Shown here in pieces: positions 12,533 through 24,909 of a stretch of 64,000 nt of DNA (within the stretch, counting starts at the first letter, position 1; every line of letters begins with the position of its first letter). This stretch comes from Atrichornis clamosus. Its lineage: Eukaryota > Chordata > Aves > Passeriformes > Menuridae. The stretch covers positions 1 to 64,000 of the forward strand of contig WBMZ01011896.1 in assembly GCA_013400975.1 (NCBI GenBank). Direction: 5' to 3'. The notes beneath the pieces were generated by a model. That model was not told the origin of the DNA. It searched no databases and saw only the letters and a list, made by a program, of their open reading frames with translations. The position numbers were made by a program, and so were the translations under genes.

Positions 12533-15500
12533 GTGGGTCGTGTGCGTGGGATTTTGAGCGACGTGCCACGTCCTGCACCCTCTCCATTCAGGGGTGGATA
12601 CCTGCCAGGATCCATGCTCAGCACCACAATCTACGAGGAGGTAGCCCCTTCCCCACCGACTGAAAAAAAAACTTTTCCCACTGGGCTCACCCAGCTCATG
12701 GAGTGCATTTTTCCTCATTGCCCGAATATCAGACCAAGCCTTGTACTGGGAGCCAGCAGCCCAAGCAGGATTATCCTGATGAGCTGCCAATGGCTTCCGC
12801 AAGGATGGAGCCTGTGGGCAATGTGTTTGGAGACATTTGAGAGTTCTGCAGCGCATGTCCCAGACAGCTAGTGTGGCCAAGCCGCAGCACTGGAGTGAGA
12901 GTCTGTGGGAAACTCAGTTCCAACAGGGAGAATATCAGTGGCTTGGGCAGCACGAGGGCCAGCCTCTTTTGTTGACACGGCTGACAGTTAAAAAGTTCCT
13001 CAGTTCATACTGGAGTTGATTTTATTGGCTCCTATTCAGGCAGGATCAGTCTTTAAATTTCCAAACAAACAAATTTAAAAACCCCAACAAACAAATGTGC
13101 AGGGAGAGAGAGAAATTATGTATTTTAGTGAAAACACAGTGAATTCTTTCTCCTCTGTAGGAACCCAGCTGAGCATATGGCTCGAGCTGCAGTTTCCACA
13201 TGAAGCCAGTACTGCTGGCATTTGTCCTTTCCAGATCAGTGCTAACACGATGATGTGATGTTCCTGCCCTCTCTGCTCAGAGGACTCTGCATGCTGTGTC
13301 AGTCTGCTATCCAGCTTTTGTCTGTGGGTTGGATAAGGAAACTTGAGTAAATGGCAAAGGGCTTTGATAGAAGACAGGAAGAGCCAACACAGCAAAATGA
13401 CCCAGCTCAGCTTTTCAAGCCTCTGGCTTTTCGTAGTGAGATGAGGAAGCACATCATGCTCTTTCCCTGGAGTTTGCAGTGCTGCTCCACGGAGATCCCA
13501 CCAAAGTGCCTGTGAGTTTCAACCCCCGACATCCCTGCAGCCCAGAGGCACAATCCTGGCACAGCCCAGAGATGAGCATCACGCTCTCTCCAAAGCCCAC
13601 AACCAGAGCCCAGAGCTTGCAATGAGATCCGATGCTTATTTGCATTCCCAACACAACAAATGAACCAAAATGCCTGGTTTTGAACCAAGGCAGTAGATAG
13701 CATCAGTGTCTCTCCTTTCCCACCGCCTGCTTTCTCTCCTCTGCAAAGGTGTTGTTGGCTGTGATGCAAACCAAGAGCAAACGGAGTTTGGGTGGGTCTC
13801 TGCTAACAAAAACGCACCGTCCTCCAAAAGGGGCTTTTTCACCCCAGACACAAGCCTTGCCCCGCAGCAGGAGCTCCTCCTGCCTTCGCCCACAGGAGCC
13901 TGCACCGCTTCCCGCTCCGCTTTCATCTCCCCTTGCTTTTGTAGCCCTGGAACAGTGTTTTGTGAGGGATGCAGTGTTTTGATAGTCTCCTTGGCCGCTT
14001 CCTCACTTCATCGTTGACACTGCTGTTGTTTGTAACAACAACATTTTTTTGGCAAGTAAAACCAAGTAAGAATTCAGGAGCTGGATGAGCTGTTGGACTC
14101 ATTGGGGATGTGATTTCAGCTCTCACATCGTGGTCACTCCTAGTGTGCCAGACTCTGAGTTTGGATAAGTGTGCACGGGCAGATTTTGAGGAGTTTTTCC
14201 CTGTTTTAAGGCCAGATGGGACCACTAGACCACACGCTCTGCCTTGGTTCATCACAGATCACCAAGTCAAACCCCACTGATGGCAAAGTGAGCCTGCCAA
14301 GGTTTTGCATTAAAAAACTCAAAACCCCCATCCAGTTTCCCTGAGAGACAGCCACAGGGAAGCCTCTCTGCACTGTTCATCCTGGTTTCAGGTAGGGACT
14401 TTTCCAATTTCATCTACTCAACAAATTCCACTTAAGCCTTCCCCTAGGTTTTAGCAACATGTACCCCATCAGGGTACTTACAGACACACTATAACTGATT
14501 AAACAGATAAATCAAATCAATCTCTTTTATTCTCTCATTAGAAGGCCTTCTTTTCAGCTCTCAAGTGGAAATGCTCGCCCAGCTTCCCTCCAAAAAGCCT
14601 CCAATGCACCACAGGCTCCTTCCATCAGCTGTGACTGGCAGGATTCCCCACTCTCACCCCTATATTTGTTCAAAACCCCTCCTTAACAAAAATCAGAAGC
14701 TTGCATCTCACTCAACCCCATCAGCCTCTCCACAGCCTTTTCCACCAGTCATTTCTTGTCCCTTTGGTGATCTCCTCCCCTAAAGCAATACAGCCTTATT
14801 TGGAGCTCAGTGCCACACTCTTACCGGATTCCCACATGGGAGCAGGCTCAGCAGCAGTCGGGATCACGATGGAGCAGGAGAGAGCTGATCATGTGCCTCA
14901 GGTGCTGCCTGGCTGCAGGGTGAGGGCTGGGCTGAGGGGCTGCAGCTGCCTGGGTGGAGCTGGAGAGATGGGAGTCCTTGCTCTGTGGAAGCTTTCTTTA
15001 TGGAGCTGCCTTTTATATATCAGCACATGGTGATCATGAAATGCAACAGACAGGCTCAGTGGCTTGCTGAAAATAACATGCCTGCCTTGACAAGTTGGCT
15101 TCTCTTGGTTAAAGAAGGATCCCTCTGGATTTCTTGTGTGGTAGAATGAATTATCTGGTGTTACCTCCAGCGTGGCTGAAAGGCCCCTCTCAGAAGTACT
15201 TTTTCATCTGAAACATTGCTCCCATCATGGCAGTGCCCTGTGGGATGTCACATGGTTCCTGTGTAGCCTTGTGCCAAGTAGCAGGGGGAGGGTCAGCATC
15301 CACACCGTGGCCACCACTGTCCCAGCACACCAAAAGCACCAGATCCTCGTGCCACCCGTTCTGCTGCCCAGCGGCTGTTTGGTAGGTGGGATCTTGGAAG
15401 GGCCAATGCCATGGACCAAACCACTCAGCTGTGTTTATGTCCTGCTGAATACGGGCAGTAACTGTATAATTACACCAGTGTAATGACTGTCACACCAATT

Positions 15501-18500
15501 GCACAAGTGTAGCAGATTTTCAAGGAAAATAATTGGTCCTCTGTAGAATGTTTGCTCTTCAAAACTACTGTGTAGGCTTGTTTTCTGCAGAAACTTGCAA
15601 ACACTCTTGACTGGGGGAAGAAAGAGAAATCTGTCTACAAATTCAAAGAGCTGTGGTAGGGAGGATGTGCCCAGCCTCTCTGCAGCCCCAGAGCTGGGCT
15701 GGTTGTGCAGGAGCACTGGGAGCACTGCATCCCTTTGGATACAGGGGAACAAGGTGCTGAATAGCTCAGGCTGCCACGGAGTAACTGAGAACACTGTCTT
15801 ATTGTGCAGCTAGATTGTAATAATAATAATAATGACAAAACCAACAACAATAGTAATAATAATACAGTGAAGATGCAGCAGAGATTAGTATGTATTTTAT
15901 ATACATATATATGTGGGTGTGTAATATATGCTGATACCTAATGCTGATATTCACAATGTATTGCTGCACCCAATGCATAGTGAAAGACTGCTCTTCTATT
16001 TTGAGATCCTGGTAGAATAATTGAAAACTCAAACATTTTATACATATGAATGTCTTTGCTTTGGCATTATCGTTGTGTATCAATAACAATCCTCTTTAAT
16101 CATTATCTTGTCGTTGGCTAAAACGAGAGCTGCCTCCAAGAAAGAGTATATATTTTTAAGGCCATCAAAGAGAGAAACTAGATACTTGTCCCCATCAGAG
16201 CACCAGTTTCATAAATCATTCAGGCCTGTAGTTATCTGTGAACGCCGTACCTTTGCCGAGTGCATGCATTTTTCATCAGCTTGGAATAATGACTGTTGGT
16301 AGGGCTGGATGGCTGATGGAAATGTCTTGTGGCTCCTGTTGGGCTGCTTTACAGAAATCAAGTTTTGAAGAGTCCCACATTCAAGTTAAGCAGTGAATGG
16401 AATATAAAAATTCTCAAATACCAAGAAAAGAAGCGCCTCCAAATTCAGCTTAAGAGTTTCAACAATTCTGTGTTTGTACTGTGTAAAAACTGCACTTAAA
16501 GTAAGAGCAGCCACCTCATAACGTTTTTATAAATTATTCATTCTCCTCTCTATACTGAACTGATTACAAATTTGAAGCAATTATTCTCTTCTAAATGGAG
16601 AATATCAGTTGATAGAGAACTCAATAATTACTACGTGTTTACTCAATGGTAGTAACGGCCTGAACCAATTCACCCATGTGAACTCTACTGGGTCTTTGGG
16701 GCAGGGGCTTAATCAGTGTTAAACATGCAGGACCCTTCCAGCACTTGTCCCAAATAATATTTGAGGAATTTGTGACTAAGTACATCCATTCCTTTTAAAT
16801 AAAAGCTAATGGTTGTTTTAGTGTGTCAGGGTCAGGTTTTTATTAAAAATTATCCTGACATAGTAAGCACACAAGGAGTTTGGAATGTTTTAAAGCCCAC
16901 TGAATTCTCCTCCCAAACAATTCTAGCTAAATACTTCTTTTTGCTTTTCTTTTCTTCTTCTGCACAGTTAGTTTTGCAATTATTCTTTAGAAGACTTAAA
17001 TATAATATTTTTTAAGTGTTAAAATAACTTACGTTGTCTATGTAAGATATCTTCAAACTCCTCTTGCTTGGGTATGAACAAGAGCAGGGATGATCCAGAC
17101 AGTGCTCGTGCCTGGATCTGCATAACAATAACCCAGGATGGGTGTTTGAAGCTCGGAAGGTTGGGGCAGGGAGAGGTGTAACCTTGTGTGAGCCCTCTTG
17201 TGGCATTTTTCTCTGGGATGAGGCCATGCATCACTGGTCCAGGATCCCATGTAAACATTTGGCTAGTTTGAACTGTGTCTCCTCAAAAACAAAAACCCAT
17301 CACAACTTGATTTTAGTAGAAATTTGTCTGGCTTTTAAGCCAAGAAACTGGTGAGGGATGGTCACCATGGCCCTCTGCAATATCTCTGTGCTCCTGATGC
17401 TGCCTGCAGCCCTCACGCGTCCTGGCACCTCTGCGCAGGTGGCACCAAGGCGCTTCTACTTTTCCCATTTCCCAACCGCATTTTCCTTACGCCGCTTCGC
17501 ATTTTCCCCCACAGGCGTTTGCTACGCTGAGTTTGGCGTGCGGGTGCCCAAGACCACGGGCTCTGCCTACACCTACAGCTACGTGACCGTGGGGGAGTTC
17601 GTGGCGTTCTTCATCGGCTGGAACCTCATCCTGGAGTACCTGATCGGGACGGCGGCGGGCGCCAGTGCCCTCAGCAGCATGTTCGACTCGCTGGCCAACC
17701 ACACCATCAGCCGCTGGATGATCCACAGCGTCGGGACGCTGAACGGCCTAGGTGTGTCCTGCTGTGCACAGCCACCTCCATTAATTAGGGCCCCAAAAGT
17801 AATTGGAAGCTTGTCAGAAGCCAGACATGGATATTAGGCTTCATTCATTATTTACCATCTGTCTGGCTCTGGTGCTCTGCCTTGGCGGCCTGGTGCACAA
17901 GGGAGGATTTGAGGGGATGGGATACATGATACTTCAAGCCCCCTTGGGATGAGCTGGCATTTAGAATAAATGCACAGAAATAGTCGAAAGTCAGAGGGTA
18001 ACAACAGCACAGAAATGCTTCCCACAGTGCAAACACTGCTTGGTCCCATTGGGGCACACACAGGATTTTGTTTGGGGCACACACAGACAGCACAAGCTGG
18101 TGTCTGCAGTACTGCCGTGTACTGGGAGCTGTGGTGGTCTTGTGTGATCAGCAGTTCCAGCAACAGTCCGTGAATCCTGCCAGTAGGTAAACCAGCCAGC
18201 CATCCTGTACCTGTGTCATGAAAACTACATGGATGATGGATTTTTAATGAGTACATGGCAGATACATATTATGCAAACTGGAGCATTATAATTTGTTTGC
18301 TGCTCTCCCAAAAGTCTGAACAGTGTCTTGAGGCATCATGATTTATCACCTTAATTAAACAACTTTATCTGTCAGAGGCAGGGGCATCTGGAGACCACTT
18401 CTGCAATGAGACCAAGAAGTTATGCAAACCTTCAAGGTCTGAAAAGTGTTTAAAACTCCCACACAGATTTTCTGGAGATGTGGATGCAGAGTAACACACC

Positions 18501-21500
18501 TCTTTTCTCTCACCTAGGGAAAGGAGAGGAGTCGTACCCTGACCTTCTTGCTCTGGTCATTGCTGTCATTGTCACCATCATCGTGGCCATGGGGGTGAAG
18601 AACTCAGTGGGGCTGAACAACGTTCTCAATGTCATTAACCTGGCAGTCTGGATCTTCATCATGATTGCTGGTCTCTTCTACATCAAAAGTGACAACTGGT
18701 CTGAAGGGCAATTCCTGCCTTTTGGATGGCCAGGGGTAAGTTCTGGGCACACAGAGGGACACACAGCATCTAAGTGGTGCCACTCACTCAGCTTTGCTCA
18801 TGCTGTACACAGCCCACTTCCACTGCACCCTCCAAATCCCAGCCCTGCTAAGTCCACCTGTGCTTTGGCCAGAGACCTCCAAATCCCAGGAGTGCAGGCT
18901 TGGATCCAGACCTGCTCGCTCCACCAAACCCAAAGGGTACTGCAATGCTTTGCCCTTTCCTCCTGACACCTCTTAGCATAAACCCAGAACTTTTCCAAAA
19001 TGTCCTTCTAGAGAGCCAAACTCCACATGAAAGTAACCCCAAGGAAATACCACTAATTGCCAGGCAAAGGAGCAAAATGCTGTGGCTATCTGAGACAGGG
19101 CGCTCTGGAGGAGCTGGCTCAGCCCCTGTGGAGCGGGGAGATACTTATGTTGGCTGGTTTTCAACAACAATGTTCTCAAGCATTTGTTTTGAGCACTTCA
19201 TAATGCCACCTGCCAGTACTTATTTTATGGATGTTCCCTCAAAGCTTACTGAGAATTTGGACATATTTGGCTTTTTTAGCTTGCTTGCACTGGTTTTTAT
19301 CCAAGGATGAACAGAGACTGAAAATATCTCATCTGGCCTAAACCCAAGATAATTTCTCAGATTTACACTGCTCAACTCCATTGGGGTTTTGTGCAGAAAA
19401 ATAAGCAAGAAAGTAAAGTACACCAAGAATCTTGATTATTGAAAGGGTCCCAAGCTGCCATACAGTCCCTGCACCTCCCTTCAGTAAATCAATACCTCTC
19501 TCCCAGAGCACAACAATGAGGAGAAGAGCACTGAGGCTTACTTGCGAGCAGAGGTCATATTTACCTTTGGGTTGTGCTTGGTTTTTTATGCCATACAATA
19601 GGAGTGAAAAAGAGAAAACAGAAAATATCTGTTTTGCTCCAATTCAATGCACCAAATATGTCCTGGCAAAAAAATATATAGTTTTAAAAGATACATACCC
19701 AAAACACATGAAATCCAATAGGGTGGTCCCATCATTTTCAGCTGGTTGGTTTTCTCACAAGTTGTTTGTAAAAGTAAATCCACCAAGCACAATCAAGAGA
19801 TTCCCGTAAGTGTACGGGATATTTAGAAAAGATAATTAGCGATAGTGCCTGAAAGAGGTGAATTTTACTGTGTGTCCTGTCACTAGACAGCTGAGATGAC
19901 AGATATGTGATGGACAGGTGGTACCCAGCAAGCTGCCTAGATGTATGCAAGGGTTTCACAACTCCAGATCTGGAAACACAAGACTCACAGCCAGGCAATC
20001 TTCACCCTGCTCCAGCCTGTCTTTCCTATAAATGTCCTCACTAATATTGCATATTTTTAAAAATCACATTAAAAAAATAACCAAACAGTACAAATAATTC
20101 CCCATCCAAGCGCTCCAGTGTGTGCTCTTAACCTGTCTGCAGCTTCCAAGCAAAACAGAGGTTGTTTGGAAAGCGGCGCACATCTGACGGCTGCTGCTCT
20201 CTCCTGCTTCCTCTGCAAGCGGATCTTGCTGCCACATGAGACATCTTGCTAAGACAGAATGTGTAAACATGTTCCAGATCCCTACTAATAGAAACGGATT
20301 TGGGGTGGAGGATTGTGAAGGCAAACCTGAAATTGGTTGGTTGTCTTCTCTGTCACTGGCAGGATCTCCCAGCAGAGTCGGGCCCTGCGCAGGCACAGGT
20401 TTGTGGGGCACCACGAGTGAGCTGCAGATGCACCAGTGGCTCGGGGAAAAAGTTGAAATCTTTTCCCCAGACCAGATGGCTGGGTTTGGGGTACTCCCAG
20501 GGCCAGTCCCCAGCTCTATGTGTGCACCCCCTGACCTGCCCCCACTCACCCTTTAGCTCAAGGCAGAACTGGGCTGCTCCATTTTTGCTCAGTTCCCTCT
20601 CCGTGGCTGGGTGCCAGCCTCCCTCCTGGCACCCAGATGTTTGATCCTCCCCACAGGTGCTCAAAGGGGCTGCAACCTGTTTCTATGCCTTCATCGGCTT
20701 TGACATCATTGCTACCACGGGAGAAGAAGCAAAGAATCCCAACACCTCCATCCCCTACGCCATCACAGCCTCGCTCGTCACGTGCTTGACAGCTTATGTG
20801 TCTGTAAGTAGTCCCTACACAGGTGTAAAAGTACATAAATATGTATGTATGCATATATATATATATATGTATTTGTGTGTCATGTGAGTCCCTTCTGGGC
20901 ACCTGCACAGTGCTTGCCAAGGCTCCCCTTGGTTTGTCCCCAGGCTCCTGTCACCTGACGAGACCCCTCTGCCAGCTGCAGGGACGTAGTGGCAGACAGC
21001 TTTTTTTCTCATCCCCATCCACAGCTATTTTTGCACCCAGGAGAGCAGCAAAGCAGAAGGAGCAGCAGCTTTGCAGCATCCTTTCTCCGTGTTTCTGGGA
21101 AAAGCAGCACTGCCTCTGCTGGAGATGTGGGAGAGGATCCAAGTGAGGGGAAGGATAGGCAGAGATGGTTGTATGAGATTCCACTGCTCTGTACCCCAAT
21201 AAATGCATGTCTATACCCAGAGATTTTCCTTGTAAAAGAGCAAAACTGAACTATAAAGGAGAAAAAACACTGTTCTGATAATTTCAAAGAAACTCATCCA
21301 CTGCCTCCCCTGCAGCAGGGTGGGCTTCTCAAGAACACAAATTCTTTCACTCAAATAGGCCCAGAGCGTGGCTCCAAGCAATGTAGTCCAGATTTGGGGT
21401 CTGCCCCAGCATTATTCCCACGCTGGAAGGTGGCCAAAATGAGTGTAACTAGCCCTGCCAGTCCCACCAGCCTCACCAGTCACACCAGTCACACTTGCAT

Positions 21501-24500
21501 CACCACTGAAGCAAGGTTCAAGCATCCCCTTCTTGCATTTGCATATCAGAGACCAAGTACCCACAGTCTTCTGGATTAACCACCCCACAGCAAAGCACAA
21601 ACAGTCCTAACTCCAGCATATGACATCCCCTGCACAGGGGATATAGGGATACAATCCCAATCAGACTCAAAATTTTTTGAGTTTCCACCCTTGAGAAGCA
21701 GCCTCACACCCTGAGTGTCCTCAGCAGCTGACACCCCCGTCCTGCTCCTCTCGCCTTCCCCAGGTGAGCATGATCCTCACACTGATGGTGCCCTACGATG
21801 CCATCGACACCGAGTCCCCACTGATGGAAATGTTTGTGGTCCACGGCTTCTATGCAGCCAAATTCATCGTTGCCATCGGGTCCGTGGCCGGCCTGACCGT
21901 CAGCTTGCTGGGCTCCCTCTTCCCAATGCCCAGAGTCATTTACGCCATGGCTGGAGATGGGCTGCTCTTCAGGTCAGTCATGCCCGTGCTGGCATTTACT
22001 GTTGGCCTCTTGGGATCTGAGGGGGAGTTGTGCTGGGTGGGCAGGGGGCTGTCCTGTGCCCTGACAGTGTTGTCACCGCAGGGAGCAATGGGCATGCACA
22101 GACTCTGTGTTTGCAGAATGGGGTGCACGCCAAAGCAATATCCGGGGGGGAAAATATTAGGAGCAGTTTATCCTACAGTTTCTCCTTTGATGCTGGTACC
22201 TAGAGATTCCACTTATGTGAGGATGAGTGTTTAATTCAAGAGCTACTTGCAAGGAAGAGCAGCTTATATGGATAAAATCTAGGTACTTATTTGCAAGTAT
22301 CCAAGTGCTCATTGCAGAGCTGGTCAGACCTAGATCTAACTTCAGATCCAACCTCAGCAGTATTGCCAGGCCCCAGCTGTCTGGAGTTGAAACTCCAAAA
22401 AGCAACAAGACCTGAAGGGATTCCAGCTCTGTCCCCTCCAACAGGGGAAGGGTTATTGCAGCAGGAAACCACTGCAATCTGCAATTTTAACTTTCTGCGA
22501 CTGTTTTGCGCTGCAGGTTCTTGTCCCACGTCAGCTCTTACACGGAAACCCCTGTCGTGGCTTGTATTGTCTCCGGGTTCCTCGCAGCACTGCTCTCCTT
22601 GCTGGTCAGCCTGCGGGACCTGATCGAGATGATGTCCATCGGCACCCTGCTGGCCTACACGCTGGTGTCCGTCTGCGTCCTGCTCCTCCGCTACCAGCCC
22701 GAGAGCGACATCGACGGCTTCGTCAAATTCCTCTCCGAGGAGCACACCAAGAAGAAGGAGGGCATCCTGGCCGACTGTGAGAAGGAAGCTTGCTCCCCCG
22801 GGAGCGAAGGAGAGGAGTTCTCCGGCCCACCGACCAACACGTGTGGGGCGAAAAATCTGCCATCGCTAGGAGATAATGAAATGCTAATTGGGAAATCTGA
22901 TAAATCCGCCTACAACGTGAATCACCCCAATTACGGCACAGTCGACATGACCACAGGGATAGAGGCAGATGAGTCTGAGAACATCTATCTCATCAAGCTG
23001 AAGAAGCTGATCGGCCCTCGATACTACACGATGCGGATCCGCCTGGGGCTGCCGGGTAAAATGGACCGGCCGACAGCAGCCACCGGACACACGGTCACCA
23101 CCTGTGTGCTCCTGCTCTTCGTCCTGATGTTCATCTTCTGCTCCTTCATCATTTTTGGGGCAGACTACATCTCCGAGCAGAGCTGGTGGGCTGTCCTCCT
23201 GGTCGTGCTGATGGTCCTGCTCATCGCCGTGCTGGTGTTTGTGATCTTGCAGCAGCCAGAGAACCCCAAGAAGCTGCCCTACATGGCACCGTGTCTGCCC
23301 TTTGTCCCTGCCTTCGCTATGCTGGTGAATATCTATCTCATGCTGAAGCTCTCCACAGTCACATGGATCCGATTTGCTGTCTGGTGTTTTGTGGGTGAGT
23401 CCCAGGTTCATTTATTTTAATTCTTTAACTGACACTCTTTTGGAAGGGTGTTAATAATAACAGCTTCCCTAATTAGAGTGCCTAGGCTGATGCTTCTTCA
23501 GCTGGGACATACCCAGTCCTTTTCATCTGCCTCTTGCCATCCTGAGGTTCTTAGAAATCTCATTTTATCAAGCCCCTGAACCACAGCTAAATGGAAAATT
23601 ACACCTCCAGAAAATGTCAGTTTCATGGAAGAAAATGACTCTATGCAAAGGTGACTATTTTGATGGCTTTTTTGATGCAAAGTAGGCGGGTTCTGGAAAT
23701 TGCCTTGCAGGCAGGTTTTGTACAGAAACCAGCCAGATTTCTTGCTCTGTCACCCACTTGAGCTCTTCAGCAGCCCACACCAGTATTTCAGCACTGTGTT
23801 TCCAAAACCCAGAGCTGCCCAACCCCAAAAGCCCTGCGAAAGTCAGATCTGTAGACTGTATCTCCTTGTAGTCTAAGCTCTTAACTTTGGGACAGGGGCA
23901 TCTAAGGACTCACAGGCTCTGTTGTGGACCCCTTTTTTTCCAAATTTAGGCTTTCTGACACATAACCAGGAGTGTGGCATATCCATAATGCTTTACATTG
24001 CAACCCATTTACTCCACAAACCCAAGAGAAATAGAGCAGCTCTCAAGAGCTCCTCTAAGCCCAGCCATTGGGCAGGAGCTGCCACCTGCATCTTTTGGGC
24101 TGAAGAAGACATGCTTGGTGTTTTTTTGGCCATCAAATGCAATACGTGAAGCTGCAAATCTAGGGAAAGCCCTTCTACCTGGAAAAAAAGATTACTCCAA
24201 AACATCAATTTAATCTGCTCTGATTAAGTATTTTCCCCTGTGGGTAAAACTAATACCTCCTGAGCTGCCAGCAATGGCAACAAGTCAATTAAGCCCCTGC
24301 ATTAGGTGTGATGGCCTCTACCATCACATCCATGGATGTTGGGGAAGGCACATCCCATTGTTTTTTCTGGGAAAGGTGTGTGGTCCTTATTTAACCTCAC
24401 ATCAGTCTCCCATGGCATGTGGAGTCTGGATTTCTCTGTGCACATGTCTGGGGCAGGTTAACGCCATGATCCACTGGAAATTAGATCTCCGGATACATTT

Positions 24501-24909
24501 ACTGCTGGGGAAAACGTTGGTGCAGGAAGGTGAGATCGGGTGAGTGGGTAGCTGGGATCCAACCCTCTCCCTCTCGCCTGCCACAGGTCTGCTCATCTAC
24601 TTTGGCTATGGGATGTGGAACAGCACTCTGGAGATCAGTGCCCGGGAGGAGGCCCTGCACCAGAGCACCTACCAGCGCTACGACGTGGACGTCGACCCCT
24701 TCTCCGTGGACGACAGCTTCTCCTTCGCCCCTGAGGGCGACAGCTACCCAGGCTGGGGTTCTTCTGAGGACAAGGACTTCTCGTACCAGCAAATGGCGGG
24801 CGCCAAGGAAAGCCATCGGACAAGTAGCAGGTCGAAAAGCAAAGGCAGGCACAAACCGCCGTCGGAGGCTCTAATCGCCAACGATGAGTTGGACTACTCT
24901 CCCGAGTAG
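12229..24909 (+). CDS. SLC7A14: SLC7A14, lysosomal cationic amino acid / GABA transporter-like protein (whole gene, 7 coding exons)
   Basis: Joining 12229-12532, 17515-17751, 18518-18735, 20657-20803, 21764-21972, 22517-23394 and 24587-24909 gives 2316 nt, that is 771 codons plus stop, the same length I know for human SLC7A14. The product is a member of the APC superfamily, CAT (SLC7A1-4) branch, with about 14 membrane segments. The helix-1 substrate-binding glycine motif GVGSCVGTG is at residues 62-70. The conserved [16 protein letters not shown] segment is encoded by exon 4, and the long hydrophilic loop and the last helices by exons 6-7. The family member is located in lysosomes of neurons and retina; transport of cationic amino acids and later GABA has been reported, and human mutations are linked to retinitis pigmentosa. 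The ATG at 12229 is chosen because MSGFF matches the family start and no in-frame upstream ATG exists. The C-terminus is LDYSPE. No frameshift or missing part is seen. Confidence 0.97.
12533..17514 (+). other. SLC7A14: SLC7A14 intron (4,982 bp)
   Basis: No gene found inside. It contains a (TAA)n-type low-complexity stretch near 15818-15864, an AT-dinucleotide patch near 15890-15930, and otherwise unique sequence. Bounded by GT at 12533 and AG at 17513-17514. Confidence 0.9.
15818..15864. repeat. Interrupted (TAA)n microsatellite
   Basis: Two runs of TAA units, 15818-15833 and 15849-15864, separated by a short CAA-rich segment. Confidence 0.8.
17515..17751 (+). CDS. SLC7A14: SLC7A14 coding exon 2
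   Basis: Encodes residues 102-180 (G102 completed across the junction), beginning [16 protein letters not shown], the hallmark CAT-family segment between TM2 and TM3, then [18 protein letters not shown] of the next helix. NHT at its end is a potential N-glycosylation site. Acceptor CCCACAG, donor CTAG|GTGTGT, phase 1 at both ends. Confidence 0.96.
17752..18517 (+). other. SLC7A14: SLC7A14 intron (766 bp)
   Basis: Unique intronic sequence with no repeat or coding potential that I can support. GT at 17752, AG at 18516-18517. Confidence 0.9.
18518..18735 (+). CDS. SLC7A14: SLC7A14 coding exon 3
   Basis: Encodes residues 181-253: a short loop GKGEESYPD followed by two helices ([18 protein letters not shown] and [20 protein letters not shown]). 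Acceptor CACCTAG, donor CAGGG|GTAAGT, leaving phase 0. Confidence 0.96.
18736..20656 (+). other. SLC7A14: SLC7A14 intron (1,921 bp)
   Basis: Nothing recognisable inside beyond unique intronic sequence. GT at 18736, AG at 20655-20656. Confidence 0.9.
20657..20803 (+). CDS. SLC7A14: SLC7A14 coding exon 4
   Basis: Encodes residues 254-302 in phase 0 at both ends. It holds [20 protein letters not shown], the signature APC/CAT segment around TM6, which includes the unwound substrate-site region and the cytosolic loop. Acceptor CCCACAG, donor TCT|GTAAGT. Confidence 0.96.
20804..21763 (+). other. SLC7A14: SLC7A14 intron (960 bp)
   Basis: Contains a (TA)n microsatellite at about 20850-20869 and a degenerate tandem run of CACCAGTCA-like units near 21455-21500. 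No gene. GT at 20804, AG at 21762-21763. Confidence 0.9.
20840..20870. repeat. (TA)n / (TATG)n microsatellite
   Basis: ATGTATGTATGC followed by about nine TA units, immediately inside the intron after SLC7A14 exon 4. Confidence 0.8.
21764..21972 (+). CDS. SLC7A14: SLC7A14 coding exon 5
   Basis: Encodes residues 303-371 and two bases of codon 372. It covers [19 protein letters not shown], the extracytosolic loop, and the helix with [20 protein letters not shown], ending in the conserved MAGDGLLF. Acceptor CCCCAG, donor AG|GTCAGT. Confidence 0.96.
21973..22516 (+). other. SLC7A14: SLC7A14 intron (544 bp)
   Basis: Short intron, nothing recognisable inside. GT at 21973, AG at 22515-22516. Confidence 0.9.
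22517..23394 (+). CDS. SLC7A14: SLC7A14 coding exon 6 (largest)
   Basis: 878 nt encoding the end of codon 372 through residue 664. It carries two helices ([17 protein letters not shown] and [20 protein letters not shown]), then the long hydrophilic loop characteristic of this protein (acidic, with GADESEN-type and NHPNYGTVD segments), and the next helices. Acceptor CTGCAG, donor GTGG|GTGAGT, phase 1 at the end. Confidence 0.97.
23395..24586 (+). other. SLC7A14: SLC7A14 intron (1,192 bp)
   Basis: Last intron. No repeat or gene that I can support. GT at 23395, AG at 24585-24586. Confidence 0.9.
24587..24909 (+). CDS. SLC7A14: SLC7A14 coding exon 7 with stop
   Basis: Encodes residues 665-771: the end of the last helix ([20 protein letters not shown]), an acidic region rich in D, S and F, a basic stretch ([10 protein letters not shown]) and the C-terminal [14 protein letters not shown]. 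Stop TAG at 24907-24909. NST is a possible glycosylation site. The acidic and basic tail is the part most different from the mammalian protein. Confidence 0.96.

Noticed and set aside
12072..12587. 171-codon antisense frame over SLC7A14 exon 1
   Set aside because: Shadow of a GC-rich coding exon; no similarity to a known protein and no splice partners.
21455..21500. CACCAGTCA-type repeats as a possible CRISPR-like or minisatellite array
   Set aside because: Units are about nine bases, degenerate and few, in a vertebrate intron; simple local slippage.
22884..23411. 175-codon antisense frame over SLC7A14 exon 6
   Set aside because: Histidine/glutamine-rich mirror of a hydrophobic transporter exon, a typical antisense shadow.
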